Assembly (NCBI GenBank): GCA_025354075.1
Contig: JANXNO010000357.1
Location: 1 to 6,963, forward strand
Direction: 5' to 3'
Origin: Burkholderiales bacterium
GTDB lineage: Bacteria > Pseudomonadota > Gammaproteobacteria > Burkholderiales > Casimicrobiaceae
DNA length: 6,963 bases
The notes below the pieces were generated by a model, which saw only the letters and a program-made list of their open reading frames with translations, was not told the DNA's origin and searched no databases. Both the position numbers and the translations under genes were made by a program. Numbering within the stretch: position 1 is the stretch's first letter; every line of letters starts with the position of its first letter. Positions 1 to 6,019 of this stretch are shown here, in pieces.

Positions 1-93
1 ATTCAAGAACGATCCGTCGCCGCTGCAAGCGGTGGCCACAGTGAATCCAGTGCGCAATGCGCAGAACCGTATGCGCATTGGCTTCATCGCCGT
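1..93. repeat. Left arm of a 93-bp perfect inverted repeat (copy of osmC interior)
   Basis: Bases 1-93 are the exact reverse complement of bases 492-584, with base i pairing to base 585-i and no mismatch. Identity stops at base 94 (G here, T in the partner) and is lost afterwards. The left end runs into the window edge, so the true repeat may be longer. This arm carries coding sequence for OsmC-like residues 68-98 on the + strand. Confidence 0.97.
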
Positions 94-304
94 GACGGCG
101 GGGCTCACCAGCATTCGCGCCTGCCTCGGCTCGCCGATGACGCTTGGCCTGTGGGCCGCGACACTGGTTACGCTGGTATTGCTCGCGATGGTGCCGGGAT
201 TTTTGGGTCTGATTGTGATCGGCCCCTGGCTCGGTCATGCCACCTGGCATGCCTATCGCGATGTGGTGATATCTCCGGTCATCGAACGCGACGAAAAAAA
301 CTGA
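2..304 (+). CDS. Chimeric ORF: inverted osmC fragment fused in frame to the C-terminus of a DUF2189 membrane protein (partial at left edge)
   Basis: The frame is open from the left edge. Codons at 2-94 translate to the same residues as OsmC-like protein residues 68-98, because bases 1-93 are an exact inverted copy of that gene. From about base 95 the protein changes character: TSIRACLGSPM, then a hydrophobic stretch, then GPWLGHATWHAYRDVV. That pattern matches, from memory, the C-terminal end of DUF2189 integral membrane proteins of Proteobacteria, whose function is unknown to me. Only the last roughly 70 residues of that protein are present; its earlier membrane segments are missing and replaced by the osmC piece. 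A GTG at 32 could serve as a start, but it lies inside the duplicated osmC sequence, so a 90-residue product from there is probably not a natural gene. The gene converges on osmC, with 21 bp between the two stop codons. I am confident of the DUF2189 tail and doubtful that the fused ORF is functional. Confidence 0.55.
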   Translation, partial: FKNDPSPLQAVATVNPVRNAQNRMRIGFIAVTAGLTSIRACLGSPMTLGLWAATLVTLVLLAMVPGFLGLIVIGPWLGHATWHAYRDVVISPVIERDEKN

Positions 305-325
305 TCCGCAGCACGCGACTTTCAG
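294..325 (-). terminator. Candidate Rho-independent terminator of the efflux operon
   Basis: Read on the minus strand, the sequence directly after the osmC stop can fold into an imperfect hairpin (301-325): CTGA pairs with TCAG at the base, a small internal loop follows, then TCGC pairs with GCGG (one wobble) around the loop GTGCT. Seven T residues (294-300) follow immediately. Position and T tract fit a terminator, but the stem is short and interrupted. It overlaps the stop codon of the convergent DUF2189 tail. Confidence 0.42.
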
Positions 326-784
326 CTAGTCGCTCGACGTATGTAGCAGTGTGCCGTCAACGTCCAGCACGCGAACGGCCACTGGAATGGCCGACCGGAC
401 GCTTTGCGTGACCACACAGAAGTCCTCGAATTGCGCGATGATGCGATCAAGGGATGTGATTGCGTTCGCTGCAACCCCAAGCTGCAAATCAACGGCGATG
501 AAGCCAATGCGCATACGGTTCTGCGCATTGCGCACTGGATTCACTGTGGCCACCGCTTGCAGCGGCGACGGATCGTTCTTGAATTTTCGCATCGCGAAAA
601 GCAGGCTCGCTGCCAGGCAGTTGGCCACGGCAGCTCCCAGCATCTGTTCCGGATTCGGCCCGTGTCCGCTGCCCAAAGGCGGCGGCTCGTCGGTGATCAA
701 TTGGGGAATGGCGGCATTTCCGAAATCTGCCGCAAAGCGAAAGTCGGCCTGTTGTACCAGTTTGATTTGAATCTGATTGTCCAT
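326..784 (-). CDS. OsmC/Ohr-family protein (thiol peroxidase-like)
   Basis: This is a 152-residue protein, a usual length for the OsmC/Ohr superfamily. These cytoplasmic proteins reduce organic hydroperoxides, or in some members persulfide-type compounds, with two reactive cysteines. Both conserved positions are visible: Cys56 in AAVANCLAASLL, at the start of the long central helix, and Cys123 in FEDFCVVTQSVRSAIPV, which matches the second-cysteine motif. The N-terminal PPLGSGHGPNPEQMLGAA segment is typical of the family. The ATG at 782-784 is preceded by GGAAAG with a 6-nt gap. It is the last gene of the pump operon, 31 bp after trxC. Part of it (492-584) is duplicated in inverted orientation at the window's left end, but this copy is intact. 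I cannot decide between the OsmC, Ohr and YhfA subgroups, so no symbol is given. Confidence 0.88.
   Translation of the reverse strand: MDNQIQIKLVQQADFRFAADFGNAAIPQLITDEPPPLGSGHGPNPEQMLGAAVANCLAASLLFAMRKFKNDPSPLQAVATVNPVRNAQNRMRIGFIAVDLQLGVAANAITSLDRIIAQFEDFCVVTQSVRSAIPVAVRVLDVDGTLLHTSSD
492..584. repeat. Right arm of the 93-bp perfect inverted repeat (inside intact osmC)
   Basis: This arm lies within the intact minus-strand OsmC-like gene and is probably the original copy, since the gene reads through it normally from start to stop. The arms are separated by 398 bp (94-491), which hold the DUF2189 tail and the 3' part of osmC. Confidence 0.97.
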
Positions 785-815
785 ACCCTACTTTCCATCA
801 ATGCCGTTGATTCGG

Positions 816-1241
816 CTACGTGCTGACGTGACTCTGCACCCAGCGAACGATGTCCGCCGCCTGCATGGCACCGGGCTGTTGGGCAACCGCTTGCCCACCG
901 CTAAAGATGATCAGTGTCGGAATGCTGCGAACGGCGAAGCGCGCTGCGGTTTGCGACGCCGCCTCGGTATCGACTTTCGCGAAACGCACGCGCGGCATTT
1001 GCTTCGCCGCCTCCGCAAAATGCGGAGCCATCATCTTGCATGGGCCACACCACGCGGCCCAGAAGTCCACGACAACCGGCAGGCCGGAGTTCGCGATGAA
1101 TTTACTGAACGTTGCATCGGTCAATGCAAACGGCTCCGGCGCGAGCAGCCTCGTTTTGCACGTTCCGCAGACTGGACCGTCGCCCAGCCGTTCATCCGGG
1201 ACGCGATTGATGGTGCCGCAGTGCGGGCAAACGAGATGCAT
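816..1241 (-). CDS. trxC: Thioredoxin 2 (zinc-finger thioredoxin)
   Basis: This is a 141-residue cytoplasmic protein-disulfide reductase, the normal length for TrxC. It begins with a zinc-binding domain carrying two CxxC pairs (CPHC at 5-8 and CGTC at 25-28), which distinguishes thioredoxin 2 from thioredoxin 1. The thioredoxin fold follows with the active site WCGPC (Trp64, Cys65, Cys68) and the cis-proline Pro108 in SIPTL. In characterised bacteria TrxC is associated with oxidative stress, and its zinc site makes it redox-responsive. The ATG at 1239-1241 has a good ribosome-binding site, AGGAA, which overlaps the TAG stop of the upstream DUF2892 gene, so the two are likely translated from one message. 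Placement between a membrane protein and OsmC in a pump operon suggests a thiol-repair role for the operon. Nothing in the protein looks damaged. Confidence 0.95.
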   Translation of the reverse strand: MHLVCPHCGTINRVPDERLGDGPVCGTCKTRLLAPEPFALTDATFSKFIANSGLPVVVDFWAAWCGPCKMMAPHFAEAAKQMPRVRFAKVDTEAASQTAARFAVRSIPTLIIFSGGQAVAQQPGAMQAADIVRWVQSHVST

Positions 1242-1250
1242 TGGGATTTC

Positions 1251-1460
1251 CTAACAGCCAGATTTGGCACCCAGTTTACGCATGATGTTCTCCATAAGGC
1301 ACCACCGGGTCAACGAGCTTTGTAGCAGATTGGCACCAACAAAGGCAGTGAACGCGAGCCACCATTGGCTCACAAAAATCGGGCTACCAGGGATGCCGAG
1401 CGCAAGCGACAGCAGGATGAACGTGCCAGCGACGAGTCGAACGATTTGCCATGAGGTCAT
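1251..1460 (-). CDS. Small DUF2892 (YgaP-type) inner-membrane protein
   Basis: This 69-residue protein has two predicted membrane segments (about residues 6-24 and 31-50) and then a short basic tail, MENIMRKLGAKSGC. The pattern IVRLVAGTFILLSLALG, FVGANLLQSSLT, Cys, RKLG fits DUF2892, the domain forming the membrane part of the rhodanese YgaP. Here it stands alone with no rhodanese domain. Most relatives I recall have FCP around the cysteine; this one has WCLM (Cys54), and a second cysteine is the last residue (Cys69). The ATG overlaps the stop of the RND gene in an ATGA tetranucleotide (1457-1460), which indicates translational coupling, and AGGAGA lies just upstream. Its biochemical role is not established; proximity to thioredoxin suggests a link to thiol or sulfur chemistry. 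Confidence 0.85.
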   Translation of the reverse strand: MTSWQIVRLVAGTFILLSLALGIPGSPIFVSQWWLAFTAFVGANLLQSSLTRWCLMENIMRKLGAKSGC

Positions 1461-4400
1461 GTGTTTTCTCCTGAAAGAGGTGGGTTGGAACTAGTTGCGG
1501 GGACAGTGGCGACTGACGAGGGTGATCCCATCAGTTTCCAGAGACGGTTGCGATAGGCCACGAAATACAGAATCGGGATCACCACGAGCGTCAGCAGCGT
1601 GGACACAAAAATGCCGAAGATCAGCGAGATGGCAAGGCCGTTGAAGATCGGGTCATCGAGGATGAAGAACGCACCGAGCATGGCCGCGAGGCCTGTGAGC
1701 ATGATCGGTTGCGCGCGGGTGATGGCCGAGTTGACGATGGCCTCGCTGAACGGTATGTCTTCGCGCACTTGCAGGTTGATGAAGTCCACCAGCAGGATGG
1801 AGTTCCGCACGATGATGCCCGCCAGTGCGATCATGCCGATCATGCTGGTGGCGGTGTATTGCGAGCCGAGCAGGGCGTGGCCGGGCATGACGCCGATGAT
1901 GGTGAGCGGGATCGGGGCCATGATGATGAGCGGCGTCAGGTACGAGCCGAATTGCGCCACCACCAGCAGGTAAATCAGGATCAGGCCCACGCCGTACGCG
2001 GCGCCCATGTCGCGGAACGTTTCGTAGGTAATTTGCCATTCACCGTCCCATTTGATGGCGTAATCACGATAGCCATCTTCTGGCGGATGAATGAAGTACT
2101 CGACGAGTTTTCCTTCGCCTGGTGTGATGATTTTTTCGATCTCGCTGCGTATCGAGAACACGCCGTACAGCGGACTGTCGAGCTTGCCTGCCATATCGGC
2201 GACGACGTAGTTCACCGGCAGCAAATCCTTGTGGTAGCTTGGCTGTTCGCGAACGGTGTCGGTCACTGTCACCAGCTCTCGGATCGGCACCAGTTTGCCT
2301 TCAGCGCTACGCACCGTCAGTTGCAGCAGCGTATTCAGGTCGCCATGACGATCTGCCGGCAACTGAATCGTTGCCGCGGCCGGATACTTGCTCTGGTCGT
2401 GCAGGTAAGCCGTGGCTTCGCCTGCGAGACCGGCGCGCAGCGTGCTCACGATCACCTGTTGCGGAACGCCGAGCATGGAGGCTTTGCTCCGATCAACAAG
2501 GAGGAGCGTTTTCGGAGCCGCGGCGATACTGCTGTCGTCGACGTCGACTACGCCCGCAGTCTTCTCGAAAACCGCTCTGACCGCTTTCGCGACTTGTAAA
2601 CGTCCTTCCGCTTCCGGGCCGTAAATTTCCGCCACGATCGGTGAGAGCACAGGCGGTCCTGGCGGTACTTCGACGACTTTCACATTGGCCCCAAAGCGGC
2701 TGGCGATTTTTTGCAACTCGGGGCGAACACGCGTGGCAATCGCATGACTCTTTTCGCTGCGATCATGTTTTCCTAAAAGGTTGACTTGCAGATCACCCAC
2801 GTCGCCGCCTGAGCGCAGGTAGTACTGGCGCACCAGCCCGTTGAAATTGATGGGCGCAGCGGTTCCGGCATACGCCTGATAGTCGGTGACTTCGGGCACC
2901 GTCGCCAGGTACGCGCCTAACTCATGCAACGTCGCAGCAGTCTGCTCGACCGGTGTGCCCGCGGGCATGTCGACGATCACCTGAAATTCCGACTTGTTGT
3001 CGAACGGCAGCATCTTGAGCAGCACGAGCCCGCCGATGGGCAGCGCGACGGAAATCGCGATGAGCGCGGCCACACCCAATCCCAGGAACTGGCGGTTGCG
3101 CTTGCCGCTGCGCTCATCCAGAAACGGCGTAAACACGCGTTGAAACAGCGGCGCCAGTTTGCCGCTCAAGCCGCTGTGCGCGCCTGCCGCATGCCCGTGC
3201 GCTGGTTTTTCTTTCATCCACAAACGGGCGAGCCACGGCGTCACGACGAATGCGATGGCCAGCGACAGCAGCATGCCCATGCTCGCGTTAATCGGGATCG
3301 GGCTCATGTACGGGCCCATAAGACCGGATACGAACGCCATCGGCAGCAGTGCCGCGATCACGGTGAGTGTTGCGAGGATGGTCGGGCCGCCCACTTCGTC
3401 AACGGCTCCCGGAATGATCTGCGCGAGTGTCCGATCCGGATAAAGCTGCTGATGGCGATGGATGTTTTCGACCACCACAATGGCGTCATCGACCAATATC
3501 CCGATGGAAAAAATCAACGCGAACAGAGACACGCGGTTCAGCGTGAATCCCCACGCCCAGGAGGCGAAGAGGGTGGCCGTGAGCGTCAGGATCACTGCGG
3601 TGCCGACGATGGCGGCCTCACGGCGACCCAGCGCGAAGAAAACGAGTGCTACTACCGAGAGCGTGGCGAACAGCAGCTTTTGAATCAGCTTTTGTGCCTT
3701 ATCGTTTGCCGTCGCACCGTAGTTGCGCGTTTCGGCCACCTGCACATCCGCTGGGATCACCGTGTCACGCAAAGCGTCCACTCGGCGCATCGCGGCATTG
3801 GCCACGTCGATGGCGTTTTCACCGGCTTTCTTGGTAACGGCGATGGTGACCGCTGGGTACTCGCCGCCGTCCTTGCCCGCAAAACCGTGCCAGACATACT
3901 TGCTGGGCGGCGGCGGGCCGTTGCGCACATTGGCAACGTCGCGCAGGAACACGGGCTTGGCGCCGCGAACTGCGACGATCAAGTCACCCACTTCGTTCGG
4001 CTGTTTGAGGAACGGGCCGGATTCGACGGCAACAGTTCGATCGCCCGAGATTAGATCACCTACGGGAAGACCCAGATTGGCTGATAACAAGGCGGAACGC
4101 AAATCGGCAACGGTGACGCCAACGCTCGCCATTCGAGCCGGATCGATTTCGACGAGGATGGCGCGACCTGGCCCGCCGATGCTGGTGACCTCACGCGTGC
4201 CGTTCACGCGCTTTAGATCAGTCTCGATGCTGTGTGCGACACGCTCAAGATCGTAGGCACCGGTTGCAGCGGTCTTGCTGAAAAGCGTCAGCGTCACGAT
4301 GGGCACGTCATCGATACCTTTAGGCTTGATGATCGGATCGAGCACACCGAGCCCTTTTGGCAACCAATCGGCGTTGGAATGCACGGAATCGTACAAGCGC

Positions 4401-4756
4401 ACCAACGCTTCGGTGCGTGGCACGCCGACCTTGAACTGTACGGTGAGAATCGCCAGCCCCGGTCGCGAAACAGACATGACGTGTTCAACGCCCGAGATTT
4501 GCGCCAGCACCTGCTCGGCAGGTCCGGCAACCGATTGCTCGACATCGCGAACCGCTGCGCCTGGGAACGGAATCAGTACGTTTGCCATGGTGACATTTAT
4601 TTGCGGCTCTTCCTCGCGCGGCGTTACCATGACCGCAAATACGCCGAGCAACAACGCGACGAGCGCGAGGAGTGGCGTGATCTGCGCGCTCTGGAAAAAC
4701 GCCGCGATGCGGCCTGAGACACCGAGTCGCGTGGGGAGCCGGGACGGCGAGTTCAT
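1457..4756 (-). CDS. RND-family efflux pump inner-membrane permease (AcrB-like, HAE type)
   Basis: This 1099-residue permease would exchange protons for drugs or other amphiphilic compounds and work as a trimer with the adjacent adaptor. The layout is that of a full RND protein: a first membrane helix (about 26-46), a large periplasmic loop, helices 2-6 (about 360-510), a second periplasmic loop (about 585-910), and helices 8-12 (about 920-1068). The proton-relay motif ILVDDAIVVVEN has Asp423 and Asp424, as in hydrophobe/amphiphile exporters; metal exporters of the CzcA type usually have DGAV here. Where AcrB has Lys940, this protein has Arg984 (GIIVRNSILLVDF). A histidine-containing loop, HGHAAGAH, sits at 520-527. 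A farther upstream start (4810) would overlap the adaptor gene by 46 bp. The ATG at 4754-4756, 7 bp after the adaptor stop and preceded by AGGCAG, gives the usual N-terminus and is preferred. The substrate is unknown. Confidence 0.95.
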   Translation of the reverse strand: MNSPSRLPTRLGVSGRIAAFFQSAQITPLLALVALLLGVFAVMVTPREEEPQINVTMANVLIPFPGAAVRDVEQSVAGPAEQVLAQISGVEHVMSVSRPGLAILTVQFKVGVPRTEALVRLYDSVHSNADWLPKGLGVLDPIIKPKGIDDVPIVTLTLFSKTAATGAYDLERVAHSIETDLKRVNGTREVTSIGGPGRAILVEIDPARMASVGVTVADLRSALLSANLGLPVGDLISGDRTVAVESGPFLKQPNEVGDLIVAVRGAKPVFLRDVANVRNGPPPPSKYVWHGFAGKDGGEYPAVTIAVTKKAGENAIDVANAAMRRVDALRDTVIPADVQVAETRNYGATANDKAQKLIQKLLFATLSVVALVFFALGRREAAIVGTAVILTLTATLFASWAWGFTLNRVSLFALIFSIGILVDDAIVVVENIHRHQQLYPDRTLAQIIPGAVDEVGGPTILATLTVIAALLPMAFVSGLMGPYMSPIPINASMGMLLSLAIAFVVTPWLARLWMKEKPAHGHAAGAHSGLSGKLAPLFQRVFTPFLDERSGKRNRQFLGLGVAALIAISVALPIGGLVLLKMLPFDNKSEFQVIVDMPAGTPVEQTAATLHELGAYLATVPEVTDYQAYAGTAAPINFNGLVRQYYLRSGGDVGDLQVNLLGKHDRSEKSHAIATRVRPELQKIASRFGANVKVVEVPPGPPVLSPIVAEIYGPEAEGRLQVAKAVRAVFEKTAGVVDVDDSSIAAAPKTLLLVDRSKASMLGVPQQVIVSTLRAGLAGEATAYLHDQSKYPAAATIQLPADRHGDLNTLLQLTVRSAEGKLVPIRELVTVTDTVREQPSYHKDLLPVNYVVADMAGKLDSPLYGVFSIRSEIEKIITPGEGKLVEYFIHPPEDGYRDYAIKWDGEWQITYETFRDMGAAYGVGLILIYLLVVAQFGSYLTPLIIMAPIPLTIIGVMPGHALLGSQYTATSMIGMIALAGIIVRNSILLVDFINLQVREDIPFSEAIVNSAITRAQPIMLTGLAAMLGAFFILDDPIFNGLAISLIFGIFVSTLLTLVVIPILYFVAYRNRLWKLMGSPSSVATVPATSSNPPLSGENT

Positions 4757-4763
4757 TATCTGC

Positions 4764-5831
4764 CTAGCGTTTGCGCGAGGCAGCTTGCGGATCGAGTGCC
4801 ACGCGCTCACCCGGCATCAGTCCGGCGAGAATCTCCACGCTGTCACCACTGACGCGTCCCAGCCGTACTTGTCGCAGCAAGGGGCGACTTGTGGCATCGA
4901 GCACATACAGCCCCGTCATTTCCGCCCGGCGCACCACTGCGCGCGCGGGCACCTCCAGCCGGCTGGCGTTCACGCCGCCGGTTGGCAGCCACACACGCGC
5001 GAGCATGCCGGGAGCAGCCCCTGCCAAGCCGGGCGGCAATTCGATCCGAACTTGTACGGTGTGGGTGGCCGCGTCGACAGTGGGCAGGACCTGCGGTTGC
5101 CGGGTCGTCATTAACCCGCTCGTTCCAGATAGGCCGGGGATTTCGGCCCGTAGCAACTTATTCGGCGTTATCTGTGCGATGGCAGTTTGCGGTACTGCAG
5201 CCGTGACCCGCAGCGCCGTCGGGTCGTACAGGGTGAGAAGCGGTCGGCCTGGCATTGCCATGTCACCCAATGTCGCGGGAACCTCGGAAATCACGCCCGC
5301 AAATGGCGCGCGCACGACGTTGAAGCCTGTCTGCGTGCGCGCGATACCTGCCTGAGCAAGCTGCGAATTCACCTGTGCCTGGGCCGCCTTGAATTGCGAT
5401 TCGGCGCGCTCCAAGGCAGCCTGACTGATGTAGGCCTTCAGAAAAAGCTGCTTCTGCCGCTCGAAATCTTTTGCCGCCACGTCAAGCGACGCTCGGGCTG
5501 CCTGCACTTGTGCATCGCTTGCAGCGACATTTTGGTCGGCAGCTCGTGCGTCGATTCGCAGCAAAATTTGACCCGACTTTACGTGGTCTCCGACTTTGGC
5601 ATCGAGCAGTATCACCGCACCCGAGACCTGTGCCGAAATGACGGTTTGCCGTACCGCCTCCACCACACCGTCAAAGGCGCTACTGTAGGAGTTTGCCGCC
5701 GCCTTCACCTGGAATGTGACTAGTTCTGGCGCAACCGCCGCCGTGGGAGGCGCCGCCACTGCAGCCGCTGCCCAGAGTAGCAATAGGGTGACAGGCAGGC
5801 GTTTTTTGCGGATGTGGAGTGCGTTTTTCAA
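4764..5831 (-). CDS. RND efflux periplasmic adaptor subunit (HlyD/AcrA-like membrane fusion protein)
   Basis: This adaptor bridges the RND permease to an outer-membrane channel across the periplasm. From the preferred start it has 355 residues: a basic then hydrophobic signal segment (KNALHIRKKRLP, then VTLLLLWAAAAVAA; cleavage likely near 26), a first lipoyl half-motif (about 58-95, SAQVSGAVILLDAKVGDHVKSGQ), an alpha-helical hairpin (about 98-165, rich in Ala and Gln), the second lipoyl half (VVRAPFAGVISEVPATLGD, 172-190), then beta-barrel and membrane-proximal domains ending GLMPGERVAL. There is no lipoprotein cysteine and no Met- or His-rich metal site. No in-frame ATG or GTG fits the N-terminus. 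Candidate starts are TTG at 5829-5831, which puts the signal peptide first, and TTG at 5892-5894, which would add 21 residues before it and leave almost no leader after the predicted promoter. The stop is 7 bp before the permease start. Confidence 0.9.
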   Translation of the reverse strand: MKNALHIRKKRLPVTLLLLWAAAAVAAPPTAAVAPELVTFQVKAAANSYSSAFDGVVEAVRQTVISAQVSGAVILLDAKVGDHVKSGQILLRIDARAADQNVAASDAQVQAARASLDVAAKDFERQKQLFLKAYISQAALERAESQFKAAQAQVNSQLAQAGIARTQTGFNVVRAPFAGVISEVPATLGDMAMPGRPLLTLYDPTALRVTAAVPQTAIAQITPNKLLRAEIPGLSGTSGLMTTRQPQVLPTVDAATHTVQVRIELPPGLAGAAPGMLARVWLPTGGVNASRLEVPARAVVRRAEMTGLYVLDATSRPLLRQVRLGRVSGDSVEILAGLMPGERVALDPQAASRKR

Positions 5832-5910
5832 TGGCGGCTTCGGGTGTTTGTTCGGGCTTTCGCTGTCAACGCACTGAATGGCGTGCTTATTCAAAACAGC
5901 GTTTGAATAT

Positions 5911-5939
5911 ATTATGTGAGTAAGTAGTTAAATAGTCAA
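5911..5939 (-). promoter_or_regulatory. Sigma-70-type promoter of the efflux operon
   Basis: On the minus strand, TTGACT (5934-5939) and CATAAT (5911-5916) are separated by exactly 17 bp, a close match to TTGACA-N17-TATAAT. The expected transcription start is near 5904, about 73 nt before the preferred TTG start of the adaptor. The region is clearly AT-richer than the flanking genes. Confidence 0.65.
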
Positions 5940-5953
5940 GTAGTTACTTGCTC
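5918..5953. promoter_or_regulatory. Palindromic candidate operator for the ArsR-family regulator
   Basis: The core is a near-palindrome, CAAGTA-GT-TACTTG (5937-5950), with 6-bp arms and a 2-bp centre. A wider inverted repeat, GAGTAAGTA (5918-5926) and TACTTGCTC (5945-5953), matches at 8 of 9 positions. The nonamer AAGTAGTTA also occurs twice in direct orientation (5922-5930 and 5938-5946), 16 bp apart. The core covers part of the operon's -35 box, so a bound dimer would block RNA polymerase. Assigning this site to the neighbouring ArsR protein is an inference from position and symmetry. Confidence 0.55.
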
Positions 5954-5978
5954 AATGAATTGCAAAGGCAAGTGTAAT
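5948..5978 (+). promoter_or_regulatory. Possible promoter of the arsR-family gene
   Basis: TTGCTC (5948-5953) and TGTAAT (5973-5978) could act as -35 and -10 boxes, but the 19-bp spacing is longer than ideal. Transcription would begin near 5985, which would favour the ATG at 6020 over the one at 5987. The -35 box touches the candidate operator, which would allow autoregulation. This is a weak prediction. Confidence 0.28.
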
Positions 5979-6019
5979 CAGGCAGAATGCTCGCCTTATC
6001 AGTCAAATCGTGTAGACGA

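Noticed and set aside
1..584. Inverted repeat as terminal repeats of a transposon
   Set aside because: The arms are ordinary osmC coding sequence, the 398-bp interior holds no transposase, and no target-site duplication is visible.
777..1325. + strand open frame opposite trxC
   Set aside because: It is antisense to a well-supported thioredoxin with all its motifs, and its translation shows no family signature.
2924..4054. Long + strand open frame (376 residues) opposite the RND gene
   Set aside because: It lies antisense to a clearly conserved permease; its product is rich in Arg, His and Gln with no recognisable domain, as expected for a shadow frame in high-GC DNA.
1457..5831. Heavy-metal (CzcA/CusA-type) RND efflux system
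   Set aside because: The helix-4 motif is VDDAIVVVEN as in drug-type pumps, and the adaptor has no Met- or His-rich metal-binding segment.
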